From Shewanella gelidii (GTDB lineage: Bacteria; Pseudomonadota; Gammaproteobacteria; Enterobacterales; Shewanellaceae), in contig NZ_BMPZ01000004.1 of the NCBI RefSeq assembly GCF_014647855.1, positions 124,001-188,000 on the forward strand: DNA of 64,000 nucleotides, read 5' to 3'. Under the pieces are notes generated by a model. It was not told where the DNA came from, ran no database searches, and was given only the letters and a program-made list of their open reading frames with translations. This document shows, piece by piece, positions 9,459 through 18,576 of this stretch. Numbering within the stretch: position 1 is the first letter of the stretch; each line of letters opens with the position of its first letter. Made by a program: the position numbers and the translations under genes.

Positions 9459-10601
9459 TTAGACGGATTGTATTGAGGTTGTTGAAGAGCTGCTTGATGC
9501 AGGTAAGTTGGGGATTTGCTGCAAGTCATTGAGAGAGAGGCATTGTGCCTTCCCACTTGAATGAATTAAGTCCTTTGAAAATGCCGCTAAAGTATCAATG
9601 CCCGGTGGCTCATCAGGCGTTAGGCTTGCGGCCAGATTTGCAATGTCTTGGATGCCTAAGCTGGCTTCAAGTGCAGAGCTTAAAATACAACGAACGCCAT
9701 GTTCGTGTGCGGATTCGATTAAGGTTTGTAAACGAGATAAGCTTCCCCATAGCATGGGTTTAATGACTAAAGCAGTGAGTCCAGGCAATGGCTTAAAGTC
9801 ATAGCCAGGGGTGTTGAGCGATTCATCATGAGCGTAGCTTACTCCTGTCGCTTGGTGTAGCTTGAGGTTGTCATCAGGGTTTTCACAAGGCTCTTCGATA
9901 TATTCGATATGCTCAAGTGGTAAGCTGGCACAAAATTCTATTGCGCGTTCAAGTCCAAAGCCTCGGTTGGCATCTAAACGTAAAGTTAACTTTGGGCGCT
10001 GAGCGAGAATGTGATGAATGAGCGTTATTTCCTGTGTCATCGAGGTTTGCGCAACCTTTACTTTGACTGCGTTGATATCGGCGGGTAGTGCCTGAATGCG
10101 AGCGATGACATCGGCTTCTGATTCCCCGGGGGCTTGATACACGAGTGGAACAGCCTTTGAAGCCAGTCTGACGGGGTGTAGAAGGTGGTTTGCTTTGGCA
10201 TGTAAGAGGCTGAGCCCGTATGCAAGACTTGGCTCGCTTACTTGCTCGGCAAAGGATTGCAATAGGCTTATAGGTTGCTGAGTCAGCTTTGGTGCTATCC
10301 GTTGCAGCTGTCTGACAACCTGTTCTAGCGCTTCTTGGCTAAAGCCTACCAGCGGGTTGCCTGTGATATCGTCACCGCTTAGCGGTGCAACTTCTACAAC
10401 CAATGTTTCAACCGTGCCAGCGCCGACACCAGTTGCCTTTGAAGGCAGTGAGGGGGAGTCTAATGTTACCTGTAGAACAAGCCCCGACCGATGGTCAATC
10501 CTTTGCATTGCAACCGGCAGCGGGCGTACTAAAGGTATTTGATAACGGTAAATTTTGAGCTGCGAGATCAAGGGTTGCGCAGCGGAACGCGCTTCACTCA
10601 T
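9459..10601 (-). CDS. menC: o-succinylbenzoate synthase MenC
   Basis: A 380-residue enolase-superfamily enzyme that dehydrates SHCHC to o-succinylbenzoate. The expected catalytic set is visible in order: KVKVAQ (Lys pair), LRLDANRGF (metal Asp), EYIEEPCENP (metal Glu), YAHDESL (metal Asp) and LVIKPMLWG (Lys). The ATG at 10601 overlaps the menH stop as ATGA, so translation is coupled; the longer open frame to 10778 is inside menH and rejected. Confidence 0.93.
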   Translation of the reverse strand: MSEARSAAQPLISQLKIYRYQIPLVRPLPVAMQRIDHRSGLVLQVTLDSPSLPSKATGVGAGTVETLVVEVAPLSGDDITGNPLVGFSQEALEQVVRQLQRIAPKLTQQPISLLQSFAEQVSEPSLAYGLSLLHAKANHLLHPVRLASKAVPLVYQAPGESEADVIARIQALPADINAVKVKVAQTSMTQEITLIHHILAQRPKLTLRLDANRGFGLERAIEFCASLPLEHIEYIEEPCENPDDNLKLHQATGVSYAHDESLNTPGYDFKPLPGLTALVIKPMLWGSLSRLQTLIESAHEHGVRCILSSALEASLGIQDIANLAASLTPDEPPGIDTLAAFSKDLIHSSGKAQCLSLNDLQQIPNLPASSSSSTTSIQSV

Positions 10602-11383
10602 TGCATACGACCTGGCGCCTGTTGAGTTAACAGTTGGCAAAATGCTTCCGATGCTTCTAAATGCACATTGTGTCCCGCGTTGGCGACGCTGTGTACCTCT
10701 AAAAACGGCACTTGCTGCTGCCACTGATGAGCAAGTGCTGAAAACTTCTTGTCCTTTTTGCCAACGATATAGCGACATGGAAAGGGTAATGTTTCAGGCA
10801 CTCGCCACAAATCTTGTTGCAAAGCCAGTGACGTTGCAGTGAAGCAGTTATACAGTGACATTGGCTTATTGGCTGAACGATCTTGAATGAGCCGCAAGCG
10901 AGAAAAATCATCGAGATCAGCAAAGACGGGTTGCAGGTACCACTTTTTAAGAAAGTCTTCCAACTCAATGGTGATGAGACGCTCTGCCCAATTGGAGTCA
11001 TTGTGTTTACGCGCAGCAATTTCTTTTTCATCTAGGAGCCCAGGATGGCAGGATTCAAGAGAAAGGCTGAGTAGGTGCTGTGGATAATCACGGGCGAAGT
11101 GTAATGCAATACGTCCACCCAACGAATAACCGTGGAGATGGAATTTGTCGACGCCTAATGCTTTGAGCGTTTCCATGATCATGGCTGAAGTGGCATCAAA
11201 CCCTGGCACGGGTAAATCCGTTTGATAACTCCCGCCATGGCCAGGCAAATCAATGCAGATACAGTGAAAATGTTCACTGAGCTGTGGAAGAACCCTGAGC
11301 CAGTCACGTTTATTACCCAAAAAGCCATGTAATAGCACTAATGGAGGGAGTGACTCATCACCGCGCTTGCTAATTGTTAACAT
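10598..11383 (-). CDS. menH: 2-succinyl-6-hydroxy-2,4-cyclohexadiene-1-carboxylate synthase MenH
   Basis: A 261-residue alpha/beta hydrolase that removes pyruvate from SEPHCHC to give SHCHC. The oxyanion region is [13 protein letters not shown], the nucleophile elbow [12 protein letters not shown], the acid lies near VGKKDKKF and the catalytic His is in NAGHNVHLE. The ATG at 11383 has GAGG about ten bases upstream and overlaps the menD stop; a TTG six codons earlier is possible. Confidence 0.92.
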   Translation of the reverse strand: MLTISKRGDESLPPLVLLHGFLGNKRDWLRVLPQLSEHFHCICIDLPGHGGSYQTDLPVPGFDATSAMIMETLKALGVDKFHLHGYSLGGRIALHFARDYPQHLLSLSLESCHPGLLDEKEIAARKHNDSNWAERLITIELEDFLKKWYLQPVFADLDDFSRLRLIQDRSANKPMSLYNCFTATSLALQQDLWRVPETLPFPCRYIVGKKDKKFSALAHQWQQQVPFLEVHSVANAGHNVHLEASEAFCQLLTQQAPGRMQ

Positions 11384-13104
11384 GAGCTTTGCCTCACCCA
11401 ATTGGCAATTTGAGCAATCTGCTCGCTTGCCTGATTTGAAGAAATGCTGACTTCGATTACTGAGGCTCCTGCATAATTCAATGCCTCTGTATATGCTTGT
11501 TGGAAGTCAGCGAGCTGTTCGACCCGATCGTAAGGTAAGTTAAACATTGCAGCACCATAACCAAATTCTAGCCCATGGCTTAAACGATAATAGTCGCTTC
11601 GGAGTGACTCACTGGGCACTGGCAATAAATTGAAGATATTGCCGCCATCGTTATTGAAAATCACTATCACCATCGGGCTGCGGAGCTGACGCGCAATCGC
11701 AAGTGAGTTGAGATCATGCAATTGAGAGATGTCGCCAATGATAAGGGTTGTCGGCAGTTGCTTTGCTGCCGCGACACCGCATGCGGTTGCCAGCAATCCG
11801 TCAATTCCAGAGGCGCCGCGGTTGGTAAATATTTGTGGTAATGTCTGCGTGGCTGGGGCATACATATCGTAAAGACGAATGGGTAAACTATTTCCAATAA
11901 ATAGTGAGTAATTAGCCTGCTGAGCGCGACTTATAGCGCGAATTACCTGTGCTTCGCCAAACTCTGCTTGATCGATTTGCTGACACAACAGCTGCTCTAA
12001 CCTTTGGTTTTCTGTTTGTAACTTGTGTTTTATTTGACTGCCATCCTGCTTTGGCCAAGTGGATTGCGCCAACTGCTTCAAACTGCAGTGCCAGACTTGC
12101 TTCGAGCTATGGCTGGGATCGAGACGTTCTTGATGTGGTAAAACTTGCCAATAATGTTGCCAGTTTTGTTCGCCAATGAAGCTAATGAGACGTTTGGAAA
12201 GCAAGCGGCCACCAACAACTAAAACTCGATCGGCAGAAGCGAGACATTGCTTTGACTTTGGCTGTAATAACAGCTGATCTGTATATTGAATTGCTTTGGG
12301 GTGCTGTCTCAGTTGTGATTGTGCGTCAACGAGCAATGGCCAGCCTAAATGTTCTGCAAGTGCCACCAACCACTCTGGTGATTCGCTGGCAGCCAAAGTT
12401 CCCGCCACGATGACACCATTGCCTTGGCCAAATGTTTCGAGTTGCTCTGGGCTGGGGAGTTGTTGAGACAACGTGCGATGGTGTTGTACATAGGGTTGTG
12501 ATTGTTGCTGCCATGCAGATAAGGGCTGCAAGTATTCCGTGAAGCTTTGCATCCGGTCTGCTGCCGCTTGTTGCGGATACAGAGGCTCCCGATACATACA
12601 GTTGATGTGTAGTGGGCCACTTAGCTGCTGCACTGCATCATCTATTTCTGCGAGTAAAGCCTGTGGCGGAAAATGCAAGTCAGGTGTCGGTAGATTGATC
12701 GCCTTGGCGTATAGCGCATAAATACTTGGCTGGGGGATAGCTTGGTTAGCACCGCAGCCAACCAGTTCATGGGGGCGATCACCTGAGAGAACGATTAGCG
12801 GCACATGGGTTAGCCAGGCTTCAATGATCGCAGGATATAAATTGGCGACGGCAGTGCCTGATGTTGTGATTATCGCGACCGGTGTTTCGCTGGCTTTGGC
12901 TAATCCGAGTGCCATAAAGCCCAAGCCCCGTTCATCAAAATGCAAATGCTGTTGCAATTTACTTTGGTTTGCCGCGGCTAAGGTGAGTGGTGTTGAGCGT
13001 GAGCCCGGCGCCATGCAAACATGCTGCACACCTAAACGGGTGAGTTCTTCTAGAATTAACTCGCCCCATAATAGATTTAATTCGGCGGTTGATGATGTCT
13101 GCAT
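11377..13104 (-). CDS. menD: SEPHCHC synthase MenD
   Basis: A 575-residue thiamin-diphosphate enzyme that joins 2-oxoglutarate and isochorismate, the first committed menaquinone step. The N-terminal pyrimidine-binding region contains [13 protein letters not shown] and [17 protein letters not shown]; the diphosphate/metal-binding region is [12 protein letters not shown] followed by [13 protein letters not shown]. First gene of menD-menH-menC-menE; menF, menB and menA are not in the window. Length is normal. Confidence 0.95.
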   Translation of the reverse strand: MQTSSTAELNLLWGELILEELTRLGVQHVCMAPGSRSTPLTLAAANQSKLQQHLHFDERGLGFMALGLAKASETPVAIITTSGTAVANLYPAIIEAWLTHVPLIVLSGDRPHELVGCGANQAIPQPSIYALYAKAINLPTPDLHFPPQALLAEIDDAVQQLSGPLHINCMYREPLYPQQAAADRMQSFTEYLQPLSAWQQQSQPYVQHHRTLSQQLPSPEQLETFGQGNGVIVAGTLAASESPEWLVALAEHLGWPLLVDAQSQLRQHPKAIQYTDQLLLQPKSKQCLASADRVLVVGGRLLSKRLISFIGEQNWQHYWQVLPHQERLDPSHSSKQVWHCSLKQLAQSTWPKQDGSQIKHKLQTENQRLEQLLCQQIDQAEFGEAQVIRAISRAQQANYSLFIGNSLPIRLYDMYAPATQTLPQIFTNRGASGIDGLLATACGVAAAKQLPTTLIIGDISQLHDLNSLAIARQLRSPMVIVIFNNDGGNIFNLLPVPSESLRSDYYRLSHGLEFGYGAAMFNLPYDRVEQLADFQQAYTEALNYAGASVIEVSISSNQASEQIAQIANWVRQSSC

Positions 13105-13270
13105 TGATGAAAACCCTTAAAAATCATAGCTAGAGTGTAGCGCGATACGTGGCTAAACAACATGATATCTAAGATTGGGTTGCAGTAAAAAGAGTTCCCA
13201 ACACAATTTTGTAGACTGTGAACCATTTCTACTCTTGTCATCATCAATACAGGGGGAATGTTGAAATCGA

Positions 13271-13300
13271 TCAAGAGCGCCTAGTTTTCGGCGCTCTTGA
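13271..13300. terminator. strong hairpin between menD promoter region and LysR gene 3' end
   Basis: An 11-bp perfect inverted repeat (TCAAGAGCGCC ... GGCGCTCTTGA) lies 21 bases past the stop of the minus-strand LysR gene and upstream of menD. The best T run (TCTCTTTT) is on the plus-strand side, so direction is uncertain; the most likely role is stopping LysR transcription before menD. Confidence 0.55.
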
Positions 13301-13320
13301 GTCTCTTTTGTGTAACATTA

Positions 13321-14322
13321 CTATGCGTGCATCATGTTGCCTATCAGTAGCTGCAATTGGCCGATAAGCCAATTGAGCTTAACGCTATCGTTATGTTTTT
13401 TCTTGATTAAATATAACGTTGGCGGTTTGATGTCTTGATATAAACGATGGGATTCATAGATGGAAAGCTGGCAAGCATGCAACTCTGGGATCTCATTCAC
13501 CATATCGAACACTGCACTATATGGAATTAAAGCGAGTGCTTGACTGCTTCTGAGGTAGTCAAATAGGCTGGATACGCTGGTAATAGCGATTTCAGTATGT
13601 AATGGCAAATAGTGGGCAGTACAGTATTGCTGAAATGGCCCCGGCTCATGACTGGTTTGCCCCGCTTTACCAAAAACAGTATTGACGAACGGGTAATCTG
13701 CAATGGACTCCAGTGTAATCTCTTGCTTGAGGATCGGATGATCCTGCTTACACACGAGATACAGTTTATCGAGTGTCGTGAGGGGAATGGTTTCTAAATA
13801 ATTTTGGTATTGGCCTAAATTCACCTCATGACCATAGCCACATTGAGCGCAGTGTTGGCTGCAGCAAACTCCGAGGGCGACCTCTCCGGCAGTAATTTCT
13901 TGTAAAGAGCTTTGTGTCCACGATGAAATATTAAAGGTTAGCTCTTTACGTGCCTCTTTGATTGCCCCCATCAAAGCATTGGGAAAACGATAGGAGACTA
14001 AGTCTGGAGCAACAATCTCAAAGTGCTCGTCTACATAGTCAATTTCACCTTGATGTAAGCTTTGAAAGCCTTTGGCGGATTCTACAATTTCTTTGGCAAT
14101 GGGATAGAGTTTGCTGCTGAACTCATTTGGCACTAAGCCGTACTTACGACGAATGAAGAGTTCATCTTCAAACAGCTCTCTTGCATGTTTTAGACAACGG
14201 CTGATCTTTGGTGCGGGTATGTTGAGTTTTTGAGAAACATAAGAAGCAGATTGATGCTCATATAGATTCACCAAAATGCTCAAACTTAATAAATCTAGGT
14301 CACTTAGTCGAATATCCTTCAT
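13321..14322 (-). CDS. LysR-family transcriptional regulator with a cysteine cluster
   Basis: A 333-residue LysR-type regulator. The N-terminal winged helix-turn-helix reads SILVNLYEHQSASYVSQKLN and PAPKISRCLKHARELF (about residues 15-55); the remainder is the periplasmic-binding-fold effector domain. Unusually, that domain has a compact CC-x3-C-x2-C segment (CCSQHCAQC near residue 155, encoded around 13838-13872), which could bind a metal or sense redox state; this is inference. The start at 14322 has GAGG eight or so bases upstream. Targets are not evident; it is bounded by menD and a decayed peptidase gene. Confidence 0.85.
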   Translation of the reverse strand: MKDIRLSDLDLLSLSILVNLYEHQSASYVSQKLNIPAPKISRCLKHARELFEDELFIRRKYGLVPNEFSSKLYPIAKEIVESAKGFQSLHQGEIDYVDEHFEIVAPDLVSYRFPNALMGAIKEARKELTFNISSWTQSSLQEITAGEVALGVCCSQHCAQCGYGHEVNLGQYQNYLETIPLTTLDKLYLVCKQDHPILKQEITLESIADYPFVNTVFGKAGQTSHEPGPFQQYCTAHYLPLHTEIAITSVSSLFDYLRSSQALALIPYSAVFDMVNEIPELHACQLSIYESHRLYQDIKPPTLYLIKKKHNDSVKLNWLIGQLQLLIGNMMHA

Positions 14323-14443
14323 AGACGCCTCACAAGCCAAAACCCTGGCTCATTCATCATACGACCTAATATTAGTTTTGAGTGATTTATGAATAGATAT
14401 TTATTAAATTTTAATTTATAGCAATTGCCCTTTGTGCAATTTT

Positions 14444-14457
14444 GAAATCTAGATTTC
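14444..14457. promoter_or_regulatory. 14-bp perfect palindrome upstream of the LysR gene
   Basis: GAAATCTAGATTTC is a perfect dyad about 120 bases upstream of the LysR start, inside the short space between that gene and the PepE-like gene. It could be an autoregulatory operator; there is no second copy that I noticed nearby. Confidence 0.35.
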
Positions 14458-14490
14458 GACGTTTATTGGCTTAGATATGTGGCGTTGATC

Positions 14491-14979
14491 CTAGTGTGGC
14501 GCGAAAAGAAAAGACGTGAGGTTGAGTGCTTGTAAATTTTCGATTCCCACATCATTCGGATCCCCACAAAGGTTTGCTGTGATAATTGAGGGGGTAAGTA
14601 GCATTGCACCGGCACTTACACCGATAAGTAAACCACCTTGCGCGGTATAATTGATGAGTGCATTTGCGACATTTCTTTGGTTCATTGCGTTTAAAAAGCG
14701 AAAAGTATTGCCTCCGGAAAGGTGGATAAACGGTTTGCTTAGGGCTTGATGAAAAACGTCGATGCAGAAGCCGTCTTCGAAATCCAAATACAAATCTAAT
14801 TGATACCCAATCGACGCATAAATATTTTTCGTTTGAGTAAAAAAGATCTCTTGGGGAGCAGGCTCTGAGCCAATATAAGCTCCGGCAGATGATTGTAGAT
14901 TACATCGGCTAAGAAGTTGGCCGATTGCGGCTTTGCCGTTTGGAGTCTCTGCATTGCTCAGTAGCGCAAGGTGCATCAT
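14491..14979 (-). pseudogene. C-terminally truncated peptidase E-like (S51) gene
   Basis: A 162-residue S51-family (dipeptidase E / cyanophycinase-like) sequence; the family is usually 200 residues or more. HLSGGNTFRFL and the nucleophile motif IGVSAGAML (about residues 118-126) are present. The frame stops at TAG directly after FAPH, whose His matches the family's catalytic His; the next codons read D-Q-R-H, so a Tyr codon (family PHYD) appears to have become TAG. Only twelve codons follow before another stop, so the C-terminus is gone rather than merely interrupted. It may be inactive, though all obvious catalytic residues remain. Minus strand, upstream of the LysR gene. Confidence 0.65.
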
Positions 14980-15070
14980 GAAGTCCTTTTCATCTTGTCA
15001 CTCTATTTAAGCGTTTGCGTGACGCATGGAATTTGATTGTAAATCAATGGCGTTTTGAATCAGCTTAGGT

Positions 15071-15505
15071 CTAGGTTGAGACTTTGTTGTTAATCCATTC
15101 ACTCATCACCACATGGGTTTTAATTTTTATGATGTCAGGCATGTTGTCAAAGTACTCGCGTATTTCGTGGATCCGTCGCATTGAGCCTGCTTGAACATAA
15201 ACCAAAATATCCATGTCGCCTGTGATCCCATGACAGGTGACGACTTCTGGAATCGCTTGAAAAACATGAATAATGCTCTGGCAGTTAGCATTTTTATGCT
15301 GAATTTCAAAATAAGCAGAGACACCATCTTTTTGAGACTCGCTCAGAAGCAATTGATAACCACGAATGATGCCCGTATTCTCAAGCTTCTTTATGCGTTC
15401 CGATACAGCGCTTCTAGACAAATTAACTTGTTCAGCAATACTTGAAACACTTTGGCGCGCATTCTGTTTGAGTGCTGTAATAATTGCTTGATCAAATTTG
15501 TCCAT
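15071..15505 (-). CDS. Lrp/AsnC-family transcriptional regulator
   Basis: A 144-residue Lrp-type regulator. The N-terminal helix-turn-helix is MDKFDQAIITALKQNAR followed by VSSIAEQVNLSRSAVSERIKKLE; the C-terminal RAM domain includes VTCHGITGDMDILVYV, the usual amino-acid-binding and oligomerisation region. The start at 15505 is preceded by an AGG-containing ribosome site and gives the standard N-terminus. It is divergent from an amino-acid exporter gene at 15693, so it probably senses an amino acid and controls that exporter. Confidence 0.92.
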   Translation of the reverse strand: MDKFDQAIITALKQNARQSVSSIAEQVNLSRSAVSERIKKLENTGIIRGYQLLLSESQKDGVSAYFEIQHKNANCQSIIHVFQAIPEVVTCHGITGDMDILVYVQAGSMRRIHEIREYFDNMPDIIKIKTHVVMSEWINNKVST

Positions 15506-15692
15506 AGGAACCTTTTGCTGTTTTAAGTGGATATCTAAATGCAAATGACAAGGGTGCCGACGAATCGTTTGCATCTTGTATATTTGCCGACGATTTGACG
15601 GTGCAGTCTCACGTATTGTTGGTGCGAACCGTCAGTTTGTTGCATCAGATATTATTATACTAGCATGAAACAAATCCACACTAGGTAAGGTC

Positions 15693-16958
15693 ATGAATCA
15701 AATTAGAGGAACCATCGGACGTTGGCAAGGGGCAGGTTTAATGGCCACCACTTTGCTTGGAACCGGAGTGTTCATTTTACCGCAAATTACAGTGAATAAA
15801 GCCGGCGTGGGTGCTGTGTTTGCCTGGGCATTACTCACTTTGGCAATTGTACCTGTCACGCTTGTGTTTGCCCGACTTGCTAGCCATTTTCCCCATGCAG
15901 CCGGTCCTGCTTATTTTGTAGAGCGCGCATTTGGTCGTGTGGCGGGAAGAACCATCGGTTTGATTTTTCTTCTGGTGATCCCACTGGGCTCGCCAGCGGC
16001 AATCTTAATGACGTTTGAGTTTGTCAACGCACTCGTTCCTATGTCGGGTTGGGGGCAGGTTTGTGCAGAGCTTGTGGTCATTGCCTGTTTGCTGTTACTG
16101 AACCTAAAAGGCATACAGGTTTCTGCCAAATTACAGTTTGCACTAACGCTAGGCGTGGTTGCCGTGGTGATGAGCCTTTTTTCTGCTGCGGGAATTCAAG
16201 GGGCGCAATTGAGTGTGGTGACTCAGCAGGAGCTGCCTGAGTTTAGCCTCGTGATGGCGGCCGTTGGTATCGGTTTCTGGAGCTTTTTAGGCGTAGAAGC
16301 AATGACTCACCTTGCGAACGATTTTAAATCACCAGCGCGAGACATGGTGCCGGCGATGATGATTGGTACTGTACTCGTTGGTTTAGTATATATGGCTTGT
16401 ACATTGTTATTGCTGGCTTTTCCCAATGACGCCAATGTTGCCATGATCGGCGCGTTTGATCAGTTACTTGGCGGCTATGGTGCGCAAGTGATCGGCATTT
16501 TGGGTATCGCAAGTGGCCTGGCAACAGTGAATGTATATTGCGCGAGCGCATCGCGGCTTATGTGGAGCTTTAGTCAAGAGGGCATATTACCCCGCTACTT
16601 CCAGCAACTAAACCGCCACGGTGTGCCGGTACGTGCACTGTCGACCATTCTGTTGGTCATGGCGATTGTGATGGTGATGACGTATGTTGGCGGCTACCAG
16701 CTTGAGCACTTAATTGCTTGGAGCAACGGTGTGTTTGTGATTATTTATTTGATGAGCATGTTGGCTGCTGCGAAACTATTACCCCGTCACAACTGGCCTT
16801 TGGTTATTGTGGGCTCGATATTTTGTTTGCTGATCGGTGTGGCCTTAGGACAAGACATGTTATATGCCATTGCAGTGATGTTGATTGCAGCGCCATTCCT
16901 TTGGTGGCAAAAGCAACATATCGCCCGTAAGCAGCAAAATGCAGCGGAGCCAATTTAA
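15693..16958 (+). CDS. yjeH: YjeH-like amino-acid exporter (APC superfamily)
   Basis: A 421-residue inner-membrane protein with about twelve hydrophobic segments. The N-terminal region (GRWQGAGLMATTLLGTGVF and LASHFPHAAGPAYFVERAFG) closely resembles E. coli YjeH, which exports methionine and branched-chain amino acids. An AAGG ribosome site precedes the ATG. Divergent from the Lrp-type regulator, a common arrangement for exporters induced by their own substrates. Substrate specificity here is inferred. Confidence 0.85.
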   Translation: MNQIRGTIGRWQGAGLMATTLLGTGVFILPQITVNKAGVGAVFAWALLTLAIVPVTLVFARLASHFPHAAGPAYFVERAFGRVAGRTIGLIFLLVIPLGSPAAILMTFEFVNALVPMSGWGQVCAELVVIACLLLLNLKGIQVSAKLQFALTLGVVAVVMSLFSAAGIQGAQLSVVTQQELPEFSLVMAAVGIGFWSFLGVEAMTHLANDFKSPARDMVPAMMIGTVLVGLVYMACTLLLLAFPNDANVAMIGAFDQLLGGYGAQVIGILGIASGLATVNVYCASASRLMWSFSQEGILPRYFQQLNRHGVPVRALSTILLVMAIVMVMTYVGGYQLEHLIAWSNGVFVIIYLMSMLAAAKLLPRHNWPLVIVGSIFCLLIGVALGQDMLYAIAVMLIAAPFLWWQKQHIARKQQNAAEPI

Positions 16959-17007
16959 AAACAGACATGTTGAAATTAGGTGTCTTAACTGAGGCTTGAC
17001 GCTTCGT

Positions 17008-17457
17008 TTAAGACGCCTTCATTGCGCGGTTTCGCATTTGCATAATTTCACTGTGTTTTAGGTAAAATAGATCGGCAGTACGACGAATAATTTGATCTTC
17101 AAATTGGCATAACTGGCCATCAGCATATGCGACTCGCCACATGGCAAGAATCAATTGCTTCTTTTGTTCCAAATCAAATTGGTCGTTAATTTCAGCGGTA
17201 AATTCAAACAGAGATGTTGAATCGTGACGGGCTTGTTTGGCTGCTTCAATTAATGAGGCGGCTTCCTGTTGTTCAATCTGTAAGGTTTGATGGAGCAATT
17301 CAGGTAAAATTGCAGCCTCTGCTTGATCAAAGTCCTCATCAGCATAGATCACTTCAACGAGTAAACTTGCAGCCGCTAGGTTTAACTTATACTGCAGTGT
17401 TGCGGGGTCTTGTTGCTTGCTGTCTTGCAAGAAGAGTTGTTTGAGTTTCGCGATCAT
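17008..17457 (-). CDS. TerB-like tellurite-resistance-fold protein
   Basis: A 149-residue all-helical cytosolic protein resembling the TerB family: an acidic helix LLVEVIYADEDFDQAEAAIL near residues 35-55 and a second VAYADGQLCQFEDQIIRRTADLF near residues 110-135, each with the alternating Asp/Glu pattern of the TerB metal-binding fold. The start at 17457 (MIAKLKQLF) has GGAG six bases upstream. No other ter genes are nearby, so tellurite resistance itself is not implied. Confidence 0.75.
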   Translation of the reverse strand: MIAKLKQLFLQDSKQQDPATLQYKLNLAAASLLVEVIYADEDFDQAEAAILPELLHQTLQIEQQEAASLIEAAKQARHDSTSLFEFTAEINDQFDLEQKKQLILAMWRVAYADGQLCQFEDQIIRRTADLFYLKHSEIMQMRNRAMKAS

Positions 17458-17741
17458 AAGCATCTCCGGCTGGTTGTATTTGATTAGAGTTAAGATGATC
17501 AAGTTAGTTCACTTTGCTGCCTCAGTTGGTCACTCTTTGGCATTTCAATGGCAAAATGTGTAGAAATTTCGACTGTTTATTTCAATTTGGAACGTTAGTT
17601 TCGAGTGAAATTGACTAAATTGTCTGAAATATCTTCGCCTAACTCCGCTAAATTGTGCAATCCAGCGGTGCAATAGCGAGTGATATTAGTTATCCTTAGC
17701 GGCCTAATTTATATCGACTAATTTCTATACTGGAAAGCACC

Positions 17742-18455
17742 ATGTCATTGTCAGCTATTTTGACCGAAGCGTACCACTTTTTCCGTAATCATATTGGCCA
17801 GTTGGCTGTGCTAACTATGCCATTTCTTTTGTTACAAATCGGGATACAAATGTGGTTGGGCATGGAAATCGCTGCCGCAGACCCTGAAAACCCGCAATTT
17901 GTGACCAGTCATATGGTTGCCATGATGGTTCTCTTGCTCGTCTTTTCAATGTTGATTGCTGTTCTGACCCTATACCTTGAAGTCCGCTCTCAAGGGCACC
18001 AAGTCGGTAGCTTGATGATGCTTAAGGCCAGCTTGCCGTTTGTGCCGCCATTATTGCTTGCGGGCGTTTTTTCTGGGCTTGCCGTAGCTGCCCCAACGAT
18101 GATTGCTTTGGCTGCAGGCCCGTTATGGATTGTTGGGTTGGCCATTAGTATTTATTTATTTACGCGGTTGGCGTTTGTCAACTTTATGGTGGTAGTTGAG
18201 CGATTAACACCGATGGAAGCGATTAAGGGCAGCTTTAAATTTGGTGGCCCTATCGTTGTCAAAACAGCGCTCATCCTGATGCTGTATTTACCGATCTCTA
18301 TCGTGGGCGGTATGCTAGGACAGTTGGCCGCGCCAGTGGGGCTGCCACTACAGTTAATCGTTGAAGCTGTGGTTTCGTTTTTTGCATTATTTGTAAATAT
18401 CGCCTTGTTTAGACTGTATATGGTATCCCGACAACAACAGGCTGCCGCAGAATAA
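17742..18455 (+). CDS. YciC-like inner-membrane protein (UPF0259)
   Basis: A 237-residue membrane protein with about six hydrophobic segments. The N-terminus (AYHFFRNHIGQL) and the C-terminus ending LFRLYMVSRQQ resemble E. coli YciC of the UPF0259 family. GGAAAG lies just upstream of the ATG. A strong terminator follows. Function of the family is not established. Confidence 0.72.
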   Translation: MSLSAILTEAYHFFRNHIGQLAVLTMPFLLLQIGIQMWLGMEIAAADPENPQFVTSHMVAMMVLLLVFSMLIAVLTLYLEVRSQGHQVGSLMMLKASLPFVPPLLLAGVFSGLAVAAPTMIALAAGPLWIVGLAISIYLFTRLAFVNFMVVVERLTPMEAIKGSFKFGGPIVVKTALILMLYLPISIVGGMLGQLAAPVGLPLQLIVEAVVSFFALFVNIALFRLYMVSRQQQAAAE

Positions 18456-18459
18456 AGAG

Positions 18460-18483
18460 AAGCCGCTTTCGAGCGGCTTTTTT
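18460..18483 (+). terminator. rho-independent terminator
   Basis: AAGCCGCT - TTCG - AGCGGCTT hairpin followed by a T run, directly after the YciC-like gene. Confidence 0.9.
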
Positions 18484-18576
18484 ATTGCTGATAAAATTTC
18501 CAAAACATCTAACTTGCTCTAACCCTGTTGAACTGAGTACAGTGTTGACTGACTGTTGTATAAGAGGGAATGTCGC

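Noticed and set aside
10598..10778. Longer N-terminus for MenC reaching to 10778
   Set aside because: The extra 59 residues are encoded inside menH, are not MenC-like, and an ATGA-coupled start at 10601 gives the normal N-terminus.
17008..17457. Tellurite-resistance locus
   Set aside because: Only a lone TerB-fold protein is present; no terA, terC, terD or other ter genes accompany it.
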